A DNA stretch of 64,000 nt from Flavobacteriales bacterium (GCA_016703005.1 JADJCX010000010.1:1-64000), one strand, 5' to 3'; shown: positions 27,413 through 37,088, numbered from the stretch's first letter. Made by a program: numbers and translations. The notes: generated by a model not told the origin, from the sequence alone.

Positions 27413-27970
27413 TCAACCCGCGATCAGGGATGGCAGAAGGTCGGCAAGAAGGACGCCCTTTTTGTCCCGGTCGCTCAGAACGGGATCCGCAATGCCCCAG
27501 TCGATCCCCAATGCAGGGTCGTTCCAAAGCAACGTGCGGTCCGCGCTCTTTTCGTAGTAGGCCGTGCATTTGTAATTGAACACCGTGCCCTCCTCCAAAG
27601 CATGGAATCCATGAGCGAAGCCGGCCGGTATCCACAGCATCTTCTTGTCAACCCCGTCCAGCCGCACGCTGTAATGTTCTCCGAACGTTTTGCTGCCCTT
27701 ACGGATGTCCACGCATACATCCAGCACGGCTCCGCGCACGACACGCACCAGTTTGCCTTGCGTATGCGGATCCAACTGGAAATGCAATCCGCGCACGACA
27801 TGAGCACTTGAACAGCTTTCATTGTCCTGAACGAACTCGACCGTGTCGCCGACGGCCTCGGCGAATGCCCTTGCATTGAACGATTCGAGGAACCAACCCC
27901 TCGGGTCACTGAATATGTTGGGCTGTAGCACCAGCAGCCCCAGGATCGGCGTGGGCTCAACGATCATCAT
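27413..27970 (-). CDS. rfbC: dTDP-4-dehydrorhamnose 3,5-epimerase
   Basis: The 185-residue length is usual for RmlC. Typical cupin motifs are present: FSDPRGWFLESF, VRGLHFQL (catalytic His), KLVRVVRGAVLDVCVDIRKG, and WIPAGFAHGFHALEE. It epimerises C3 and C5 of dTDP-4-keto-6-deoxyglucose on the way to dTDP-L-rhamnose. The start overlaps the end of the wzc gene (ATGATGA). RmlA, RmlB and RmlD are not in the window, so the pathway must be completed elsewhere. It implies rhamnose or a related 6-deoxyhexose in the polysaccharide (inference). Confidence 0.95.
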   Translation of the reverse strand: MMIVEPTPILGLLVLQPNIFSDPRGWFLESFNARAFAEAVGDTVEFVQDNESCSSAHVVRGLHFQLDPHTQGKLVRVVRGAVLDVCVDIRKGSKTFGEHYSVRLDGVDKKMLWIPAGFAHGFHALEEGTVFNYKCTAYYEKSADRTLLWNDPALGIDWGIADPVLSDRDKKGVLLADLLPSLIAG

Positions 27971-30419
27971 TTGCTTTTGTTCTTCCCCCCGATATTGAAC
28001 GGAAGCCGGTTGCCCTTCTCCGCTTTTTCCTCATAGTAACCACCATAGCCATAGCCATAACCGTAACCGTAGCCATAGCCGTAGTTGTAGCCGTATTTAT
28101 TTCGGTCGATGTCGACGCCATTGAGAATAGCGCTCATCCGGGTGATCTTGTTCTCATTGATCATCCTGTCGACGTTCTGCACGAATTGCTTCTTGCTGTA
28201 ATCGGAGCGGAAGATGTAGATGGGGTAGTCCGCTTTCTGGATCATCGCCAAGCCATCGGTCACCAAGCCCACCGGTGGATTATCGATGAGAATGATATCG
28301 TACAGGCCTTTGAGTTCTTCCAGCAATGAATTCATTGAATCGCTGATGATCAGCTCCGACGGGTTGGGTGGTATCGGGCCGGCCGTGATGAAGTCCAGAC
28401 CGACGATAGCGCTGTTCTGAACGCAACTGGCCAAGGTGTCCTTTCCGATGAGCAACGTGCTCATGCCACGGACGTTCTCTACACCGAAACCCAAGTGGAT
28501 CTTCGGCTTGCGCATGTCGAGATCAAGTACGATCACGCGCTTGCCGCTGAAACTGATGATACCAGCAAGGTTGATGGCAACGAAAGTCTTGCCCTCGCCA
28601 CTGATGGTACTGGTGATGGCAATGACTTTCGGGCCGGGGGTGTTGTCCACGAACTGAAGGTTCGTACGTACCGATCGGAAGCTCTCGGCGATCAGGCTCT
28701 TCGGGTTCTTGTCCACGAGCAGTTGGCTGATCGGAATCTCCTTTTTGTATTTGGGTATGATACCCAGGATCCCGATCGATGCGTTGCTCACCTTGGCGAT
28801 GTCGAAGAGCGATGTGATGTTATCGTGCAGGATGTATCGTATCAGCACGATGAGCAGGCCCAGCACAACCCCGATGGAGAGATACGAAACGTACACCAGC
28901 TTCTTGTCCGGTGAAATGGGTGAGCGAGGGATCTCGGCTTCTTCCAAGGTTCGGTTGTCAGGTACGAAACCGGCTCTGCTGATGCGGTATTCAATGTCCT
29001 TCTCGAGGAGTTGGGTGTAGTACTTCTCGTTGATGTTGTAGAGGCGCGACAATCGGGCATACTCCAGTTCCTTTTCCGGCAAGGAGATGAACTGGGCTTC
29101 GAATTCCGCAAGCTGTTGTTCATACCGCTCCTTTCGGCTGGCGAACCGGCCCCGCATGTTGGAAATGCTCTCCACTATCATGCGTTTCTGTGCGTTGATC
29201 CTCATTTCCACGCCGCGAAGTCCCTCATGCGCGGTGGTGGCATCCGTGGCGATCTCATCCCGCTCACGCACCATCGCCTGCAGGTTCCTGATGAGTTCCT
29301 GCAACATGTCTTCGTACTCGGTGCCGACCAACAGCGGGATCAAATGATGGACGTCGATCTCACTGGTTTGTTTCAGAGTCGCCTTTTCGATCTCGGAAAG
29401 CAGGCTCTCTTCAATGGCCATATCGGCCATCTTGGTTTCGTATTCCGTTTGCCGAAGAAGGTAGGCGGTGGTCAGAGAGCTCTTGTCAGCTACCCTGTCC
29501 GTGGTTTGTATCGCTTTGATCTGGCGTTCGCTATCACGGAGCTGGTCGAACACGGTATCCTTCTGCGACGCAATGAACCGCAGGATGCTCTCGGAACTTT
29601 CGCGTCGCCGTTCAACATCATATTCCGCGAATTCCTCCGTGATGGCCCGCACCATGTCACGGGCGATGTATTCGTTATGGTCTTTGCAGGTGACCTCAAC
29701 GGTTTTCGCGTGGGGGTCAACTATCCTCACGCCGACTTGCCCCGCGAATTTCCCGGCCAATGTTTTTTGGTCGTTCACCTTCAAGTAGAACTGCCCATCC
29801 TCTTCGGCCATTATTTGCAGCTCCGACAAAGTCATACGGAATGTGAAGGCCAAATGAGGTGTGACCGCTCGTGTACCGTCCACTACCTCGACCGGGAACT
29901 CAACACCATCCAACCGGTAACTCAGGGTTGCCTTCCCGTTGCTCGCTGGGGCAAAGAAGATGGGCAGGTCAGTATGCGGGCATCTTGAACTTCAATGTCC
30001 TCCAGAATGAACGGGCTGGAGGTGTACAATTCCATGGTGAGGATATTCCCCTTGTTGAAATAGCTCACCTCCATAGGCATGCGCTTCAATGCCCGGAGCA
30101 GGAAAAATCGCGAGTGCAGCAATTCCACATCGGCGGTCAGGTTCTGATCTTCCCCGAACTGGGTGACCTTCAGGACTTGTTGTGCGGTATTGCTCTGCTC
30201 GAACTGGAGCAGCGCCCGGCTTTCGAACGTGTTGGCGGTATACCGCAGATAGAGGTATGCCGCTGCCACGGCAAGCAGAATGCAGATGGCTATCCAGATC
30301 GCCGAACGCCTTACGATGTAAAGGAAAAGACCGAGCTCGAACTCATTGCTGAAGTTCGTAATGCGCTCGCGATAGCTCTCGAAATTGAGGTTACGCTGGC
30401 TGATGTCCTCGCTCAGCAT
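27967..30419 (-). CDS. wzc: Polysaccharide co-polymerase/tyrosine autokinase (Wzc-like), one frameshift
   Basis: Two frames together make a protein of about 815 residues. The N-terminal frame (30419 to about 29960) has a first transmembrane helix (SAIWIAICILLAVAAAYLYL) and the start of the Wzz domain. The other frame continues as LPIFFAPASNGKATLSYRLD just past the break, so one base is missing near 29965. The remaining domains are a long coiled-coil periplasmic region, a second helix (YLSIGVVLGLLIVLI), and a BY-kinase with Walker A TISGEGKTFVAINLAG, Walker A' VLDLDMRKPK and DIILIDNPP. The C-terminus is a (Tyr-Gly)n run of about 20 residues, the presumed autophosphorylation cluster. Together with Wza it forms the Wzx/Wzy-type export machine across the envelope. 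Confidence 0.9.
28041..28096. repeat. Hexanucleotide-type repeat encoding the Tyr-Gly tail of Wzc
   Basis: About nine imperfect copies of a 6-base unit (CATAGC/CGTAAC on the plus strand) that encode alternating Tyr and Gly in the C-terminal tail of the kinase. Such tracts can gain or lose units by slippage without shifting frame. Confidence 0.75.
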
Positions 30420-30425
30420 CTACGG

Positions 30426-31178
30426 TCATTTCAGACTGTTGACGACGCCAAGGACCAGGATCACACTGGTCAGCAAACCAATGACCGGCGCGATATCCTG
30501 AAGCAGCTCCCGGGCGATCTCCGGATTGGGTTGCACGTACACCACATCGTCGCCTTGCATGACCATGTCAGCGTATTTGAGCCCGTCGATATCGGAGAGG
30601 TCGAACTCGAAAACAAGCCTTCCACCGGTTTGCGTCTTTCTGAACACCTTCACCTTGTGCGCATTACCACGATCATCCATGCCACCGGCAAGACCCAGAA
30701 CCTCGAGCAGCGTGGCATTGTTGTTCTCCATTGGAACCACCTTGGCCGTACCACCACCGCCATTGAAAACCACTACACGCCGGTTCATGACAGCAAGTTG
30801 AACGAAGGGTTCCTTATAGAATTCAACGTACTTCTCTTCCAACATCAATTCCGCCTGACGAAGGGTCAATCCGCCGATCTGCGTTCGGCCGATGATCGGG
30901 AGCTTCACTTGACCATCGTATTCAACAGGGTAGGTGAATGTCATTCGTTGCACTGCGCGTGCATCACCGGCTTCGGAACTTACCAAGTCGATCATCTTGA
31001 ATCCACCGTTGGCAAACAGCCTGAATTGGAGGTTGTCGTTGGGTTGGATCTCGAACGTGGTCGAAGAACTGTCAGGCAGCTGGTCGAAGACGTAATCCGT
31101 CGGTGTCCTGAACATGATGTTCTTGTTCACCGTGCAACCTGTGCCGAGCAACAGGAGGACGTCGATCCAAATTTCCAA
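30426..31178 (-). CDS. wza: Polysaccharide export lipoprotein (Wza-like)
   Basis: A 250-residue lipoprotein with lipobox LLLGTGC at residues 9-15. A polysaccharide export (SLBB-type) region follows: FEIQPNDNLQFRLF, YDGQVKLPIIGRTQIGGLTL, REAEL-like and VVFNGGGGTAKVV. One hydrophobic C-terminal segment (VIGLLTSVILVLGVVNSL) crosses the outer membrane, as the helix of Wza does. It forms the outer-membrane channel for polysaccharide. It ends 6 bases before the start of wzc and is in the same operon. Confidence 0.9.
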   Translation of the reverse strand: MEIWIDVLLLLGTGCTVNKNIMFRTPTDYVFDQLPDSSSTTFEIQPNDNLQFRLFANGGFKMIDLVSSEAGDARAVQRMTFTYPVEYDGQVKLPIIGRTQIGGLTLRQAELMLEEKYVEFYKEPFVQLAVMNRRVVVFNGGGGTAKVVPMENNNATLLEVLGLAGGMDDRGNAHKVKVFRKTQTGGRLVFEFDLSDIDGLKYADMVMQGDDVVYVQPNPEIARELLQDIAPVIGLLTSVILVLGVVNSLK

Positions 31179-31245
31179 GAGCTTCCTTTCATCCGTCTTC
31201 GTCCCATTCTGCTTCTTAGTCCCGATAAAGCGGGGTCAGGGGCGG

Positions 31246-31253
31246 CCAAAGTA
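31246..31253 (-). promoter_or_regulatory. Candidate -7 box (TACTTTGG) ahead of wza
   Basis: TACTTTGG on the minus strand lies in the 93-base gap between the glycosyltransferase stop and wza, 67 bases before the wza start. It could let wza-wzc-rfbC be expressed apart from the upstream genes. Confidence 0.35.
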
Positions 31254-31271
31254 ACGATCAAAGACTGCTGC

Positions 31272-32497
31272 TCAGCGCAGCAGTGAGCGGTACATCGCCG
31301 CAGTGTCTTCCACCAACCTGTTGAAGTGGTACCTCGACTTCACATGCTGCCAGCCAGCATTGCTCATGCGCTCCCGCAAGTGGTCATCCTCCACTACGCG
31401 CAGGAGGTTGTCGGCGAGCGCCGCTTCGTCCTGACTGGCGCTCAGCAACGCGGTCCGGCCGGAGATCACCACGTTTTCGATGCCCCCAACATCGGTGCTC
31501 ACCACCGCTCGATTACTGGCCTGCGCTTCGATGAGGCTCACCGGAGTGCCTTCATTCAGGGAGGTGAGTGCGATAACATCAACCCCCGCGTTCACGATAT
31601 CGATCTCCCGATCCAACTCGTGAAGGTGACCGTGGCCTTCGGTACCACCGGCTTGCCATTCACGCCATGGCCGAAACCGTGCCCGTTGAAGTAGGGGCCA
31701 CGGGCCATGCTTAAGCCGAGATCGCCAACTTTTTGCTCCAATCGCTCGCGCTCTTCCCCATCGCCGACGATGAAGGCCCGAACGCGTCTGCCGCTGCGCT
31801 CGCTCATGTTGTGCAGCGCGTCCAAGAAGAGGCCATGGTTCTTAACCGGAACCAAACGACCTACTATACCAATGGCCACTTCATCATCATCAACACCATA
31901 CACCTTCCGGAACAGCTTCCGTTTCTCGGCTTGATCGGTCTGGAAGCGTGATAGGTCGAAGCCCAAAGGGATCACCGTCACCTTTTCCGCGGGGCAGATC
32001 CTGTGCTCGTTCACCAATTCATCCTTCTGGCGCTCGCTGATGGCCACGATGCGCGTGCTGCGGCGCGCGAGGTATCGTTCAATGCTCTTGTACAACTGCG
32101 TGCGCACCTTTCCGAAGTAGCTGTGGAAGATGTGACCATGAAAGGTGTGTACGATAACCGGTACCCCCATGTCCGCAGCGGCCATTCGACCTACTGCCCC
32201 CGCCTTGGCAGCATGGGTATGCACGATATCCGGTTTGAATTCCTGTATGAGCTGCTTGATCCGGCGATAGGCAGCCCGATCGCGCCACGGCGCCACCTCG
32301 CGCTGCATCTCCGGCAGGAATGTCGGCTCCAATCCGAGGTTGTCGAGAATGTGTTGGCTGCCTTCTTCATTCTCGCCCCATTTGCCGCCCACGAGCATCG
32401 TTTCGAACTCAGGTGCCAAGTACTTGCTCAGGTACGCAACATTGTGCGTTGGGCCGCCGAGATTGAACCGGTTGATGATGCGGAGGACGCGGGGCAT
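31272..32497 (-). CDS. GT4-family glycosyltransferase, one frameshift
   Basis: The frame from 32497 gives the N-terminal Rossmann domain: RIINRFNLGGPTHNVAYLS, IVHTHAAKAGAVGRMAA, VHTFHGHIFHSYF, and VIPLGFDLSRFQ, then VGRLVPVKNHGLFLDAL. The protein finishes in another frame from about 31612 down to 31272: DREIDIVNAGVDVIALTSLN, EGTPVSLIEAQASNRAVVS and TDVGGIENVV, the GT4 nucleotide-sugar binding signature. The break lies in GGATCGGGAG near 31605-31612, so one base is missing or extra. Total about 405 residues, normal for the family. It presumably adds a sugar during exopolysaccharide assembly; donor and acceptor are unknown. Confidence 0.87.
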
Positions 32498-32517
32498 TGT
32501 TGTGCTTCGGGGGGGCG

Positions 32518-32525
32518 CGAACTTA
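32518..32525 (-). promoter_or_regulatory. Candidate -7 box (TAAGTTCG) for the glycosyltransferase
   Basis: TAAGTTCG on the minus strand, 20 bases before the ATG at 32497, in the 54-base gap downstream of asnB. It suggests the export genes have their own promoter after asnB. Confidence 0.45.
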
Positions 32526-32551
32526 CCGGCTATCGTATGGGCAGAGGAGCA

Positions 32552-34423
32552 CTACGACATCCATCTTTTCCACCATGCAAGGTAGACGAGCAATGCGTGC
32601 ACGGTTGCCTGCGATTCGCCCGGTGATGTTGACGCTAATTCAGCACGGACGTCTCCCACTGCACGCCAGCTGAGCCCAGCTGCCTCCACCAGCGACCGGT
32701 TGAGCAGGGCATTGAGTGTGCCGCTTAGCGGTCCCAGGTACATTCCGCGCAAAGGGACATCGAATCCTTGTTTGCGGCGTGCAAGGGTTGATCCGGGAAG
32801 CAGATGGCCGAATGTGTCACGCAGTATGAACTTTCCTTGGCCTTTGCGCAGCTTGGCGTCGGCTGGCATCGCGAATGCGAACTCGACAACGCGCTTATCA
32901 AGGAAGGGTGTGCGCACCTCCAGACCATGGGCCATGCTGGTAAGGTCCACCTTATGCAACATGTTGTTGGGCAATACAGTGAGGACGTCGGCGAGCAGGC
33001 TTCCATTGAAGTCGGCAAGTTTCCCAACGGCTTCCACCATCCGTAGTTCTCTCCGGGCAACCTCAGCCGGTGGTTGGCCGCCGAGAAGCTTTTCAACAAC
33101 GTCGGTCTGCTCAAAACCGGCCAATGCCAACCACCGGGCTTGTGCAGCCAGATGAGTGAGACCTGCGAAGCGATGCAGCTGTCGTATCCGATCGCTGAGC
33201 GCGTTGTTCCTGGAGCGTGGCAGAGCGCCCCAGAGCGGTGCCAGCGCGGAAACAGCCTTTTCGATCACACCGGGTTTCCGCATCCGCAGTTCTGCCTGGT
33301 GCTTGCGGTAGCCTCCGAAAACCTCATCGGCACCATCTCCGCTCAAGGCAACGGTAACATGCTGACGTGTGCGCTGACAGAGAATGTATGAGGGTAAAGC
33401 GGAGCTGTCAGCGAACGGCTCATCAATGGCATCCAGCAACGCTTCATAGTTCGAAGCGAGTTCCTCACGCGTCAGTTTGAATGTTGTGTGATCGCTGCCG
33501 ATATGCTTTGCAACGGCCTCGGCATGATTGGACTCGTCGAAGTAGGGATCATCGGCGAAGCCGATGCTGAACGTGTGCAGGTGAGCGTGGTGCCGCTTGG
33601 CCAACGCGCTTATAATGCTGCTATCCAGTCCGCCGCTCAGAAATGTTCCGATGGGTACATCTGCAACCAAACGGGCGCGCACGGCATCGTTGAGCAGCTC
33701 GAAGAGAGAGTGAACGGTGGCGGTCGGCTTCTTTGAACCGCTCAGCGCCTTGACCAGGTCATACCACTTGTCCTGCATCACCCCGTCCGATCCGACGTGC
33801 ATGGAACACCCGGCTTCGAGCTTATGGGCATCTACTAAAATGCTGTGCGGCGCCGCTACGTATTGGTACCGCAGGTATTGGAACAACGATGACCTGTCAG
33901 TGTTACATGGCACCCCTAGCGAGATAAGTGCCCGCAGCTCGCTAGCGAAATGGAAGTGCCCGTCAACCTCACACCACCACAGCGGTTTCACACCGAAGCG
34001 GTCACGGGCAAGGAATAGCACATCCTTCTCTTTGTCATGGATGGCCAGTGCGAAGAACCCGTTCAGATCATGTAGGAAGTCAGGGCCCTTGATGGCATAC
34101 ATGCGGAGCACGATCTCCGTGTCAGTATGGCTGCGGAAGGTGTGGCCCTGCGATTCCAGTTCCGCTTTCAACTCTCTGTAATTGAAGACCTCGCCGTTGA
34201 ACACAATGGAGAAACGACCTCCGTCATCGACGAATGGTTGATGACCGGCAGCACTTATATCGATGATGCTCAGGCGTCGTTGGCCAAGCGTCGCACGCCC
34301 GATGCTGAGCAGTCCTTCATCGTCGGGGCCACGGTGGGCGATGCACTGCAAAGCCGCGCGCATGCGCTCTTCAGCGATGGGTTGCTGCGCACTGATCCGG
34401 AAAGAACCGACTATGCCGCACAT
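32552..34423 (-). CDS. asnB: Asparagine synthetase (glutamine-hydrolysing)
   Basis: A 623-residue class B enzyme. The N-terminal glutaminase domain starts with MCGIVGSF (Cys2 is the nucleophile after Met removal) and has IAHRGPDDEG, LGQRRLSIID and SIVFNGEVFNYREL. The synthetase domain has the pyrophosphate loop FLSGGLDSSIISAL and VALSGDGADEVFGGY. It makes Asn from Asp, Gln and ATP. AsnB-type genes are often found in polysaccharide clusters, where some act on sugar or peptide substrates rather than free aspartate; position next to the glycosyltransferase makes that possible. The start codon lies directly beside the decayed IS30 transposase. Confidence 0.94.
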   Translation of the reverse strand: MCGIVGSFRISAQQPIAEERMRAALQCIAHRGPDDEGLLSIGRATLGQRRLSIIDISAAGHQPFVDDGGRFSIVFNGEVFNYRELKAELESQGHTFRSHTDTEIVLRMYAIKGPDFLHDLNGFFALAIHDKEKDVLFLARDRFGVKPLWWCEVDGHFHFASELRALISLGVPCNTDRSSLFQYLRYQYVAAPHSILVDAHKLEAGCSMHVGSDGVMQDKWYDLVKALSGSKKPTATVHSLFELLNDAVRARLVADVPIGTFLSGGLDSSIISALAKRHHAHLHTFSIGFADDPYFDESNHAEAVAKHIGSDHTTFKLTREELASNYEALLDAIDEPFADSSALPSYILCQRTRQHVTVALSGDGADEVFGGYRKHQAELRMRKPGVIEKAVSALAPLWGALPRSRNNALSDRIRQLHRFAGLTHLAAQARWLALAGFEQTDVVEKLLGGQPPAEVARRELRMVEAVGKLADFNGSLLADVLTVLPNNMLHKVDLTSMAHGLEVRTPFLDKRVVEFAFAMPADAKLRKGQGKFILRDTFGHLLPGSTLARRKQGFDVPLRGMYLGPLSGTLNALLNRSLVEAAGLSWRAVGDVRAELASTSPGESQATVHALLVYLAWWKRWMS

Positions 34424-34514
34424 CGGGTGTAAAGATGCTTGCTACCGTGCCTCGGATGGAAAAGTCGATCACGTTGCGCAGGACTTGCTTTCTGCGCTTT
34501 TGCGTTTTTCAGGG

Positions 34515-35090
34515 ATTCGGAAAGCGTACAGGCTCCGCAGCGCAGCCAAGGAACACCGGGGCATTTACCCTGCTCTTCGGATATTGCTCAGCGGCCGCTG
34601 TGCTGGGGAAACGCGCGCGGCTCGGCGATCTGAAGATGGATAGGATCAACTGCCGCAAGCACAATGGAGCCATCGTCATGATCAACGAGCGAGCCAGCGG
34701 TATGCTACTGAGGAGTGCGATGCCAAGAAGGGATCGATCCTATTGACACAGGTCGTCCGCACGGCGCTGCGTACAGGGAAGCCGCTGCCGCACTCGGCCA
34801 CCAGCGACAATAGGAAGGGATCCGCTGATCACCAGCGTATCGCCATCAAGCTCCAAGATGGGCGTCTTTATCACCAAGACCGATCAGGAAGGGACGTGGT
34901 TCCAACGAAAACCTCATTGGGTTCGTGCGCCAATGCTGCACCAAACAGACTTAATTCGACATCTTCTCCGATGTGTTCATCCAGCGCGTCCAGTACCGGA
35001 TCGACAGCAGACCCGTGAACCGCTTCAACGACGACGATCTTTCAGCGAATTCAATAGACTTACCCGATGATCCCGCGATAGCATTCAAGG
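34515..35090 (+). pseudogene. Decayed IS30-family transposase
   Basis: No open frame covers the region, but successive frames spell an IS30 transposase in the right order. KAYRLRSAAKEHRG is at about 34521-34562 and DIAQRP just after. RARLGDLKMDRI and KHNGAIVMINERASGML follow at 34612-34700. TQVVRTAL and HSATSDNRKGSADHQRIA are at about 34743-34850, NENLIGFVRQCCTKQT from 34904 with a stop after it, then DVFIQRVQYRIDSRPVNRFN. Residues of the DDE triad are still readable (Asp in LKMD, Asp in SDN, Glu in NEN). The N-terminal helix-turn-helix part is missing. I could not find terminal inverted repeats. At least three frameshifts and one stop show it is dead. Confidence 0.82.
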
Positions 35091-35421
35091 TTGTTTGCAA
35101 GGCACCGCATAGTTCGTTCACGGAAATGCTGACGGGAACGCCTGAGCGCATTGCGGTTTGCGTTTCTGTGAATGAAGGCTTACCGCTGCGGTTGCGTCAT
35201 GGCCGAAGCGGGGTGGTTGCCGGACGTTCGTTCATCTGTAACAAGCGCGAGAGTTCAGCTTGGTCGAGGCGTTGGTACAATACGTGTGCAAAGCGGCCAC
35301 CACCTCGCGCACATCATTGGCCTGGGGCTCCGGAAGAAGTGGTGGACATTGTCCTGCACACCCGCCCTGCGAACTGGTTGGAGGCCAGTGAACGATCGGC
35401 CGGATCTCTTAGCCTTGTGAC
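35091..35421. other. Unassigned stretch between the IS30 relic and folD
   Basis: The region has an open plus-strand frame (reading on from the transposase) that ends just before folD, but its peptide is rich in Arg, Ser and Trp and matches nothing I recognise. No hairpin terminator or clear promoter was found. It may be further mobile-element debris. Confidence 0.35.
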
Positions 35422-36309
35422 ATGACTGAAACAGCTACATACCAATTGCTTGATGGCAAGCGCTGCGGAGATGCATTGCGGGAAGGGATAGCGAAAGGTG
35501 CGGCAGAAGTGAAGGCAAAGCGTGGACGTGTCCCGCACTTGGCTGCTGTGCTCGTTGGCGATGACGGTGCGAGCAAGACCTACGTGGAGAGCAAAGTGAA
35601 AGCATGCGAGAGTGTTGGCTTCCGCAGTTCGCTGATCCGTCTGCCGGGCACCACTGCGGAGGATGATCTTTTGCACCATATCGAGCAGTTGAACAAGGAC
35701 AAGGATCTCGACGGTTTCATAGTTCAACTTCCGTTGCCGGAACACATCGACGAAGAGAAGGTGACCTTAGCGATCGCACCGGACAAGGACGTAGACGGAT
35801 TCCACCCGGAGAACATCGGCCGTATGGTACTGGGTTTGGACTGTTTCCTACCTGCTACGCCGAGCGGTATTGTTGAACTGTTGCGTCATTTCAGTATTGA
35901 AACCGCAGGCAAGCACGCTGTGGTGGTGGGCCGTAGCCACATTGTCGGCACGCCCATGAGCATACTCCTAAGCCGGAACGTTTATCCGGGCAATTGCACG
36001 GTGACGTTGGCGCACAGCCGCACGAAGGATCTGGCCAGCCTTACCCGTCAAGCGGATATCCTCGTCGCGGCTGTTGGCAAACCCGAAATGATAACGGCCG
36101 ACATGGTGAAGGATGGTGCCGTGGTGGTGGATGTTGGGATTCACCGTATTCCCGATGCGTCCAAAAAGAGCGGGTTCCGATTGGTTGGCGACGTGAAGTT
36201 TGATGAGGTGGCACCGAAGTGCTCGTGGATCGCGCCCGTGCCCGGGGGTGTGGGGCCCATGACGATCACAAGTTTGTTGCTCAATACGCTGAAGGCTGCG
36301 CGGCGGTAA
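35422..36309 (+). CDS. folD: Bifunctional methylenetetrahydrofolate dehydrogenase/cyclohydrolase
   Basis: A 295-residue FolD of normal length. It has PHLAAVLVGDDGASKTYVES (with the Tyr and Lys of the active site in TYVESKVKAC), FIVQLPLPEHIDEEKV, PDKDVDGFHPENIGRM, the nucleotide loop GRSHIVGTPM, and CSWIAPVPGGVGPMTITSLL. It oxidises 5,10-methylene-THF to methenyl-THF and then hydrolyses it to 10-formyl-THF for purine and fMet synthesis. The stop is followed by a strong palindromic terminator shared with the convergent lipoprotein gene. Confidence 0.97.
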   Translation: MTETATYQLLDGKRCGDALREGIAKGAAEVKAKRGRVPHLAAVLVGDDGASKTYVESKVKACESVGFRSSLIRLPGTTAEDDLLHHIEQLNKDKDLDGFIVQLPLPEHIDEEKVTLAIAPDKDVDGFHPENIGRMVLGLDCFLPATPSGIVELLRHFSIETAGKHAVVVGRSHIVGTPMSILLSRNVYPGNCTVTLAHSRTKDLASLTRQADILVAAVGKPEMITADMVKDGAVVVDVGIHRIPDASKKSGFRLVGDVKFDEVAPKCSWIAPVPGGVGPMTITSLLLNTLKAARR

Positions 36310-36330
36310 GGCCAGGCCTTCTGGAAAGCA

Positions 36331-36360
36331 AAGAACCCCGGCCATTGGCCGGGGTTCTTT
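36331..36360. terminator. Bidirectional terminator between folD and the lipoprotein gene
   Basis: AAGAACCCCGGCCA and TGGCCGGGGTTCTT form a near-perfect 14-base stem with a T-run on one side and an A-run on the other, between two convergent genes. Confidence 0.9.
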
Positions 36361-36377
36361 GAGCAGTGCATCGACGA

Positions 36378-36890
36378 TCACTGACGGACCGCGCCCTGAC
36401 AAGCAGGCAATGTCTTTCGCGTATCGTAAATCATCCACTCGAAGCCCACGATCGGGTTCGGCACGGTCCAATCGTATGTAGTTGTCTCATAACGCACAAG
36501 AGCGCTGGTGAGTTGGGTGAAGTCGAAGGCGCTGGTGAAGTTGAACCGAAGGAACTTGCGGTTGTTGGAGGTGCCAGGAGGCATTATCCAGTAGTAGGTA
36601 TTGCGTTGGAAGCACGCGCCGCCAGCCGCGATCTCATTCACCGTAGGACAACCACCGCTTGAGAACATCAGTCTACCTTGAGCGTTCGTTGGGGTAGTGC
36701 CGCCACAATGGATCGAGAATGCATAGTTGGGAACAGCCGTTCCGGCGTTTTGCGCATAAACAAAAACATTCGGGATCTTGGCGTTTCCGACTTCCTGCTG
36801 GGCAGGTGCGCTGTCTTCGCATTCATGCTTCGAGCATCCGCCGAACGTAAGTAGCGCTGAAGCGGCCAGAATTGTTGTGATCGTTCTCAT
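36378..36890 (-). CDS. Lipoprotein of unknown function
   Basis: A 170-residue protein with a lipoprotein signal peptide (lipobox LLTFGGC, Cys at about residue 19). The mature part has four further Cys residues and looks like a small beta domain (IPNVFVYAQNAGTAVPNYAF, RLMFSSGGCPTVNEI, RKFLRFNFTSAFDFTQLTSA). I do not recognise a family. It stands alone with its own terminator. Two direct copies of TTACCATGG (36898-36906 and 36909-36917) lie just upstream of the start. Confidence 0.75.
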   Translation of the reverse strand: MRTITTILAASALLTFGGCSKHECEDSAPAQQEVGNAKIPNVFVYAQNAGTAVPNYAFSIHCGGTTPTNAQGRLMFSSGGCPTVNEIAAGGACFQRNTYYWIMPPGTSNNRKFLRFNFTSAFDFTQLTSALVRYETTTYDWTVPNPIVGFEWMIYDTRKTLPACQGAVRQ

Positions 36891-37069
36891 GGTTGTTTAC
36901 CATGGATCTTACCATGGGCCGGTAAAGCTAACCGACTGATCTGAATTCCGATCCGCCTTGGATCCAAGATCCGACCGGTCCCGGTTCAATATCGATTCGT
37001 GACCGCTTTTTGAGGACAACGCACGACTCCATCAAGCCCGCCAGCGGCCTCATTTGCGCGACCAGCGGC

Positions 37070-37077
37070 TACATTCG
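37070..37077 (+). promoter_or_regulatory. Candidate -7 box (TACATTCG) for the M14 peptidase operon
   Basis: TACATTCG lies 11 bases upstream of the ATG at 37089. The same octamer precedes the gene at 46494 and thrS. Confidence 0.45.
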
Positions 37078-37088
37078 TCGCGAACCCG

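Noticed and set aside
28041..28096. Short tandem array that could suggest a CRISPR or regulatory repeat
   Set aside because: The unit is 6 bases with no spacers and lies in frame inside wzc, where it encodes the Tyr-Gly tail.
34435..35018. Small hypothetical proteins between asnB and folD
   Set aside because: The short open frames are fragments of one decayed IS30 transposase read in different frames.
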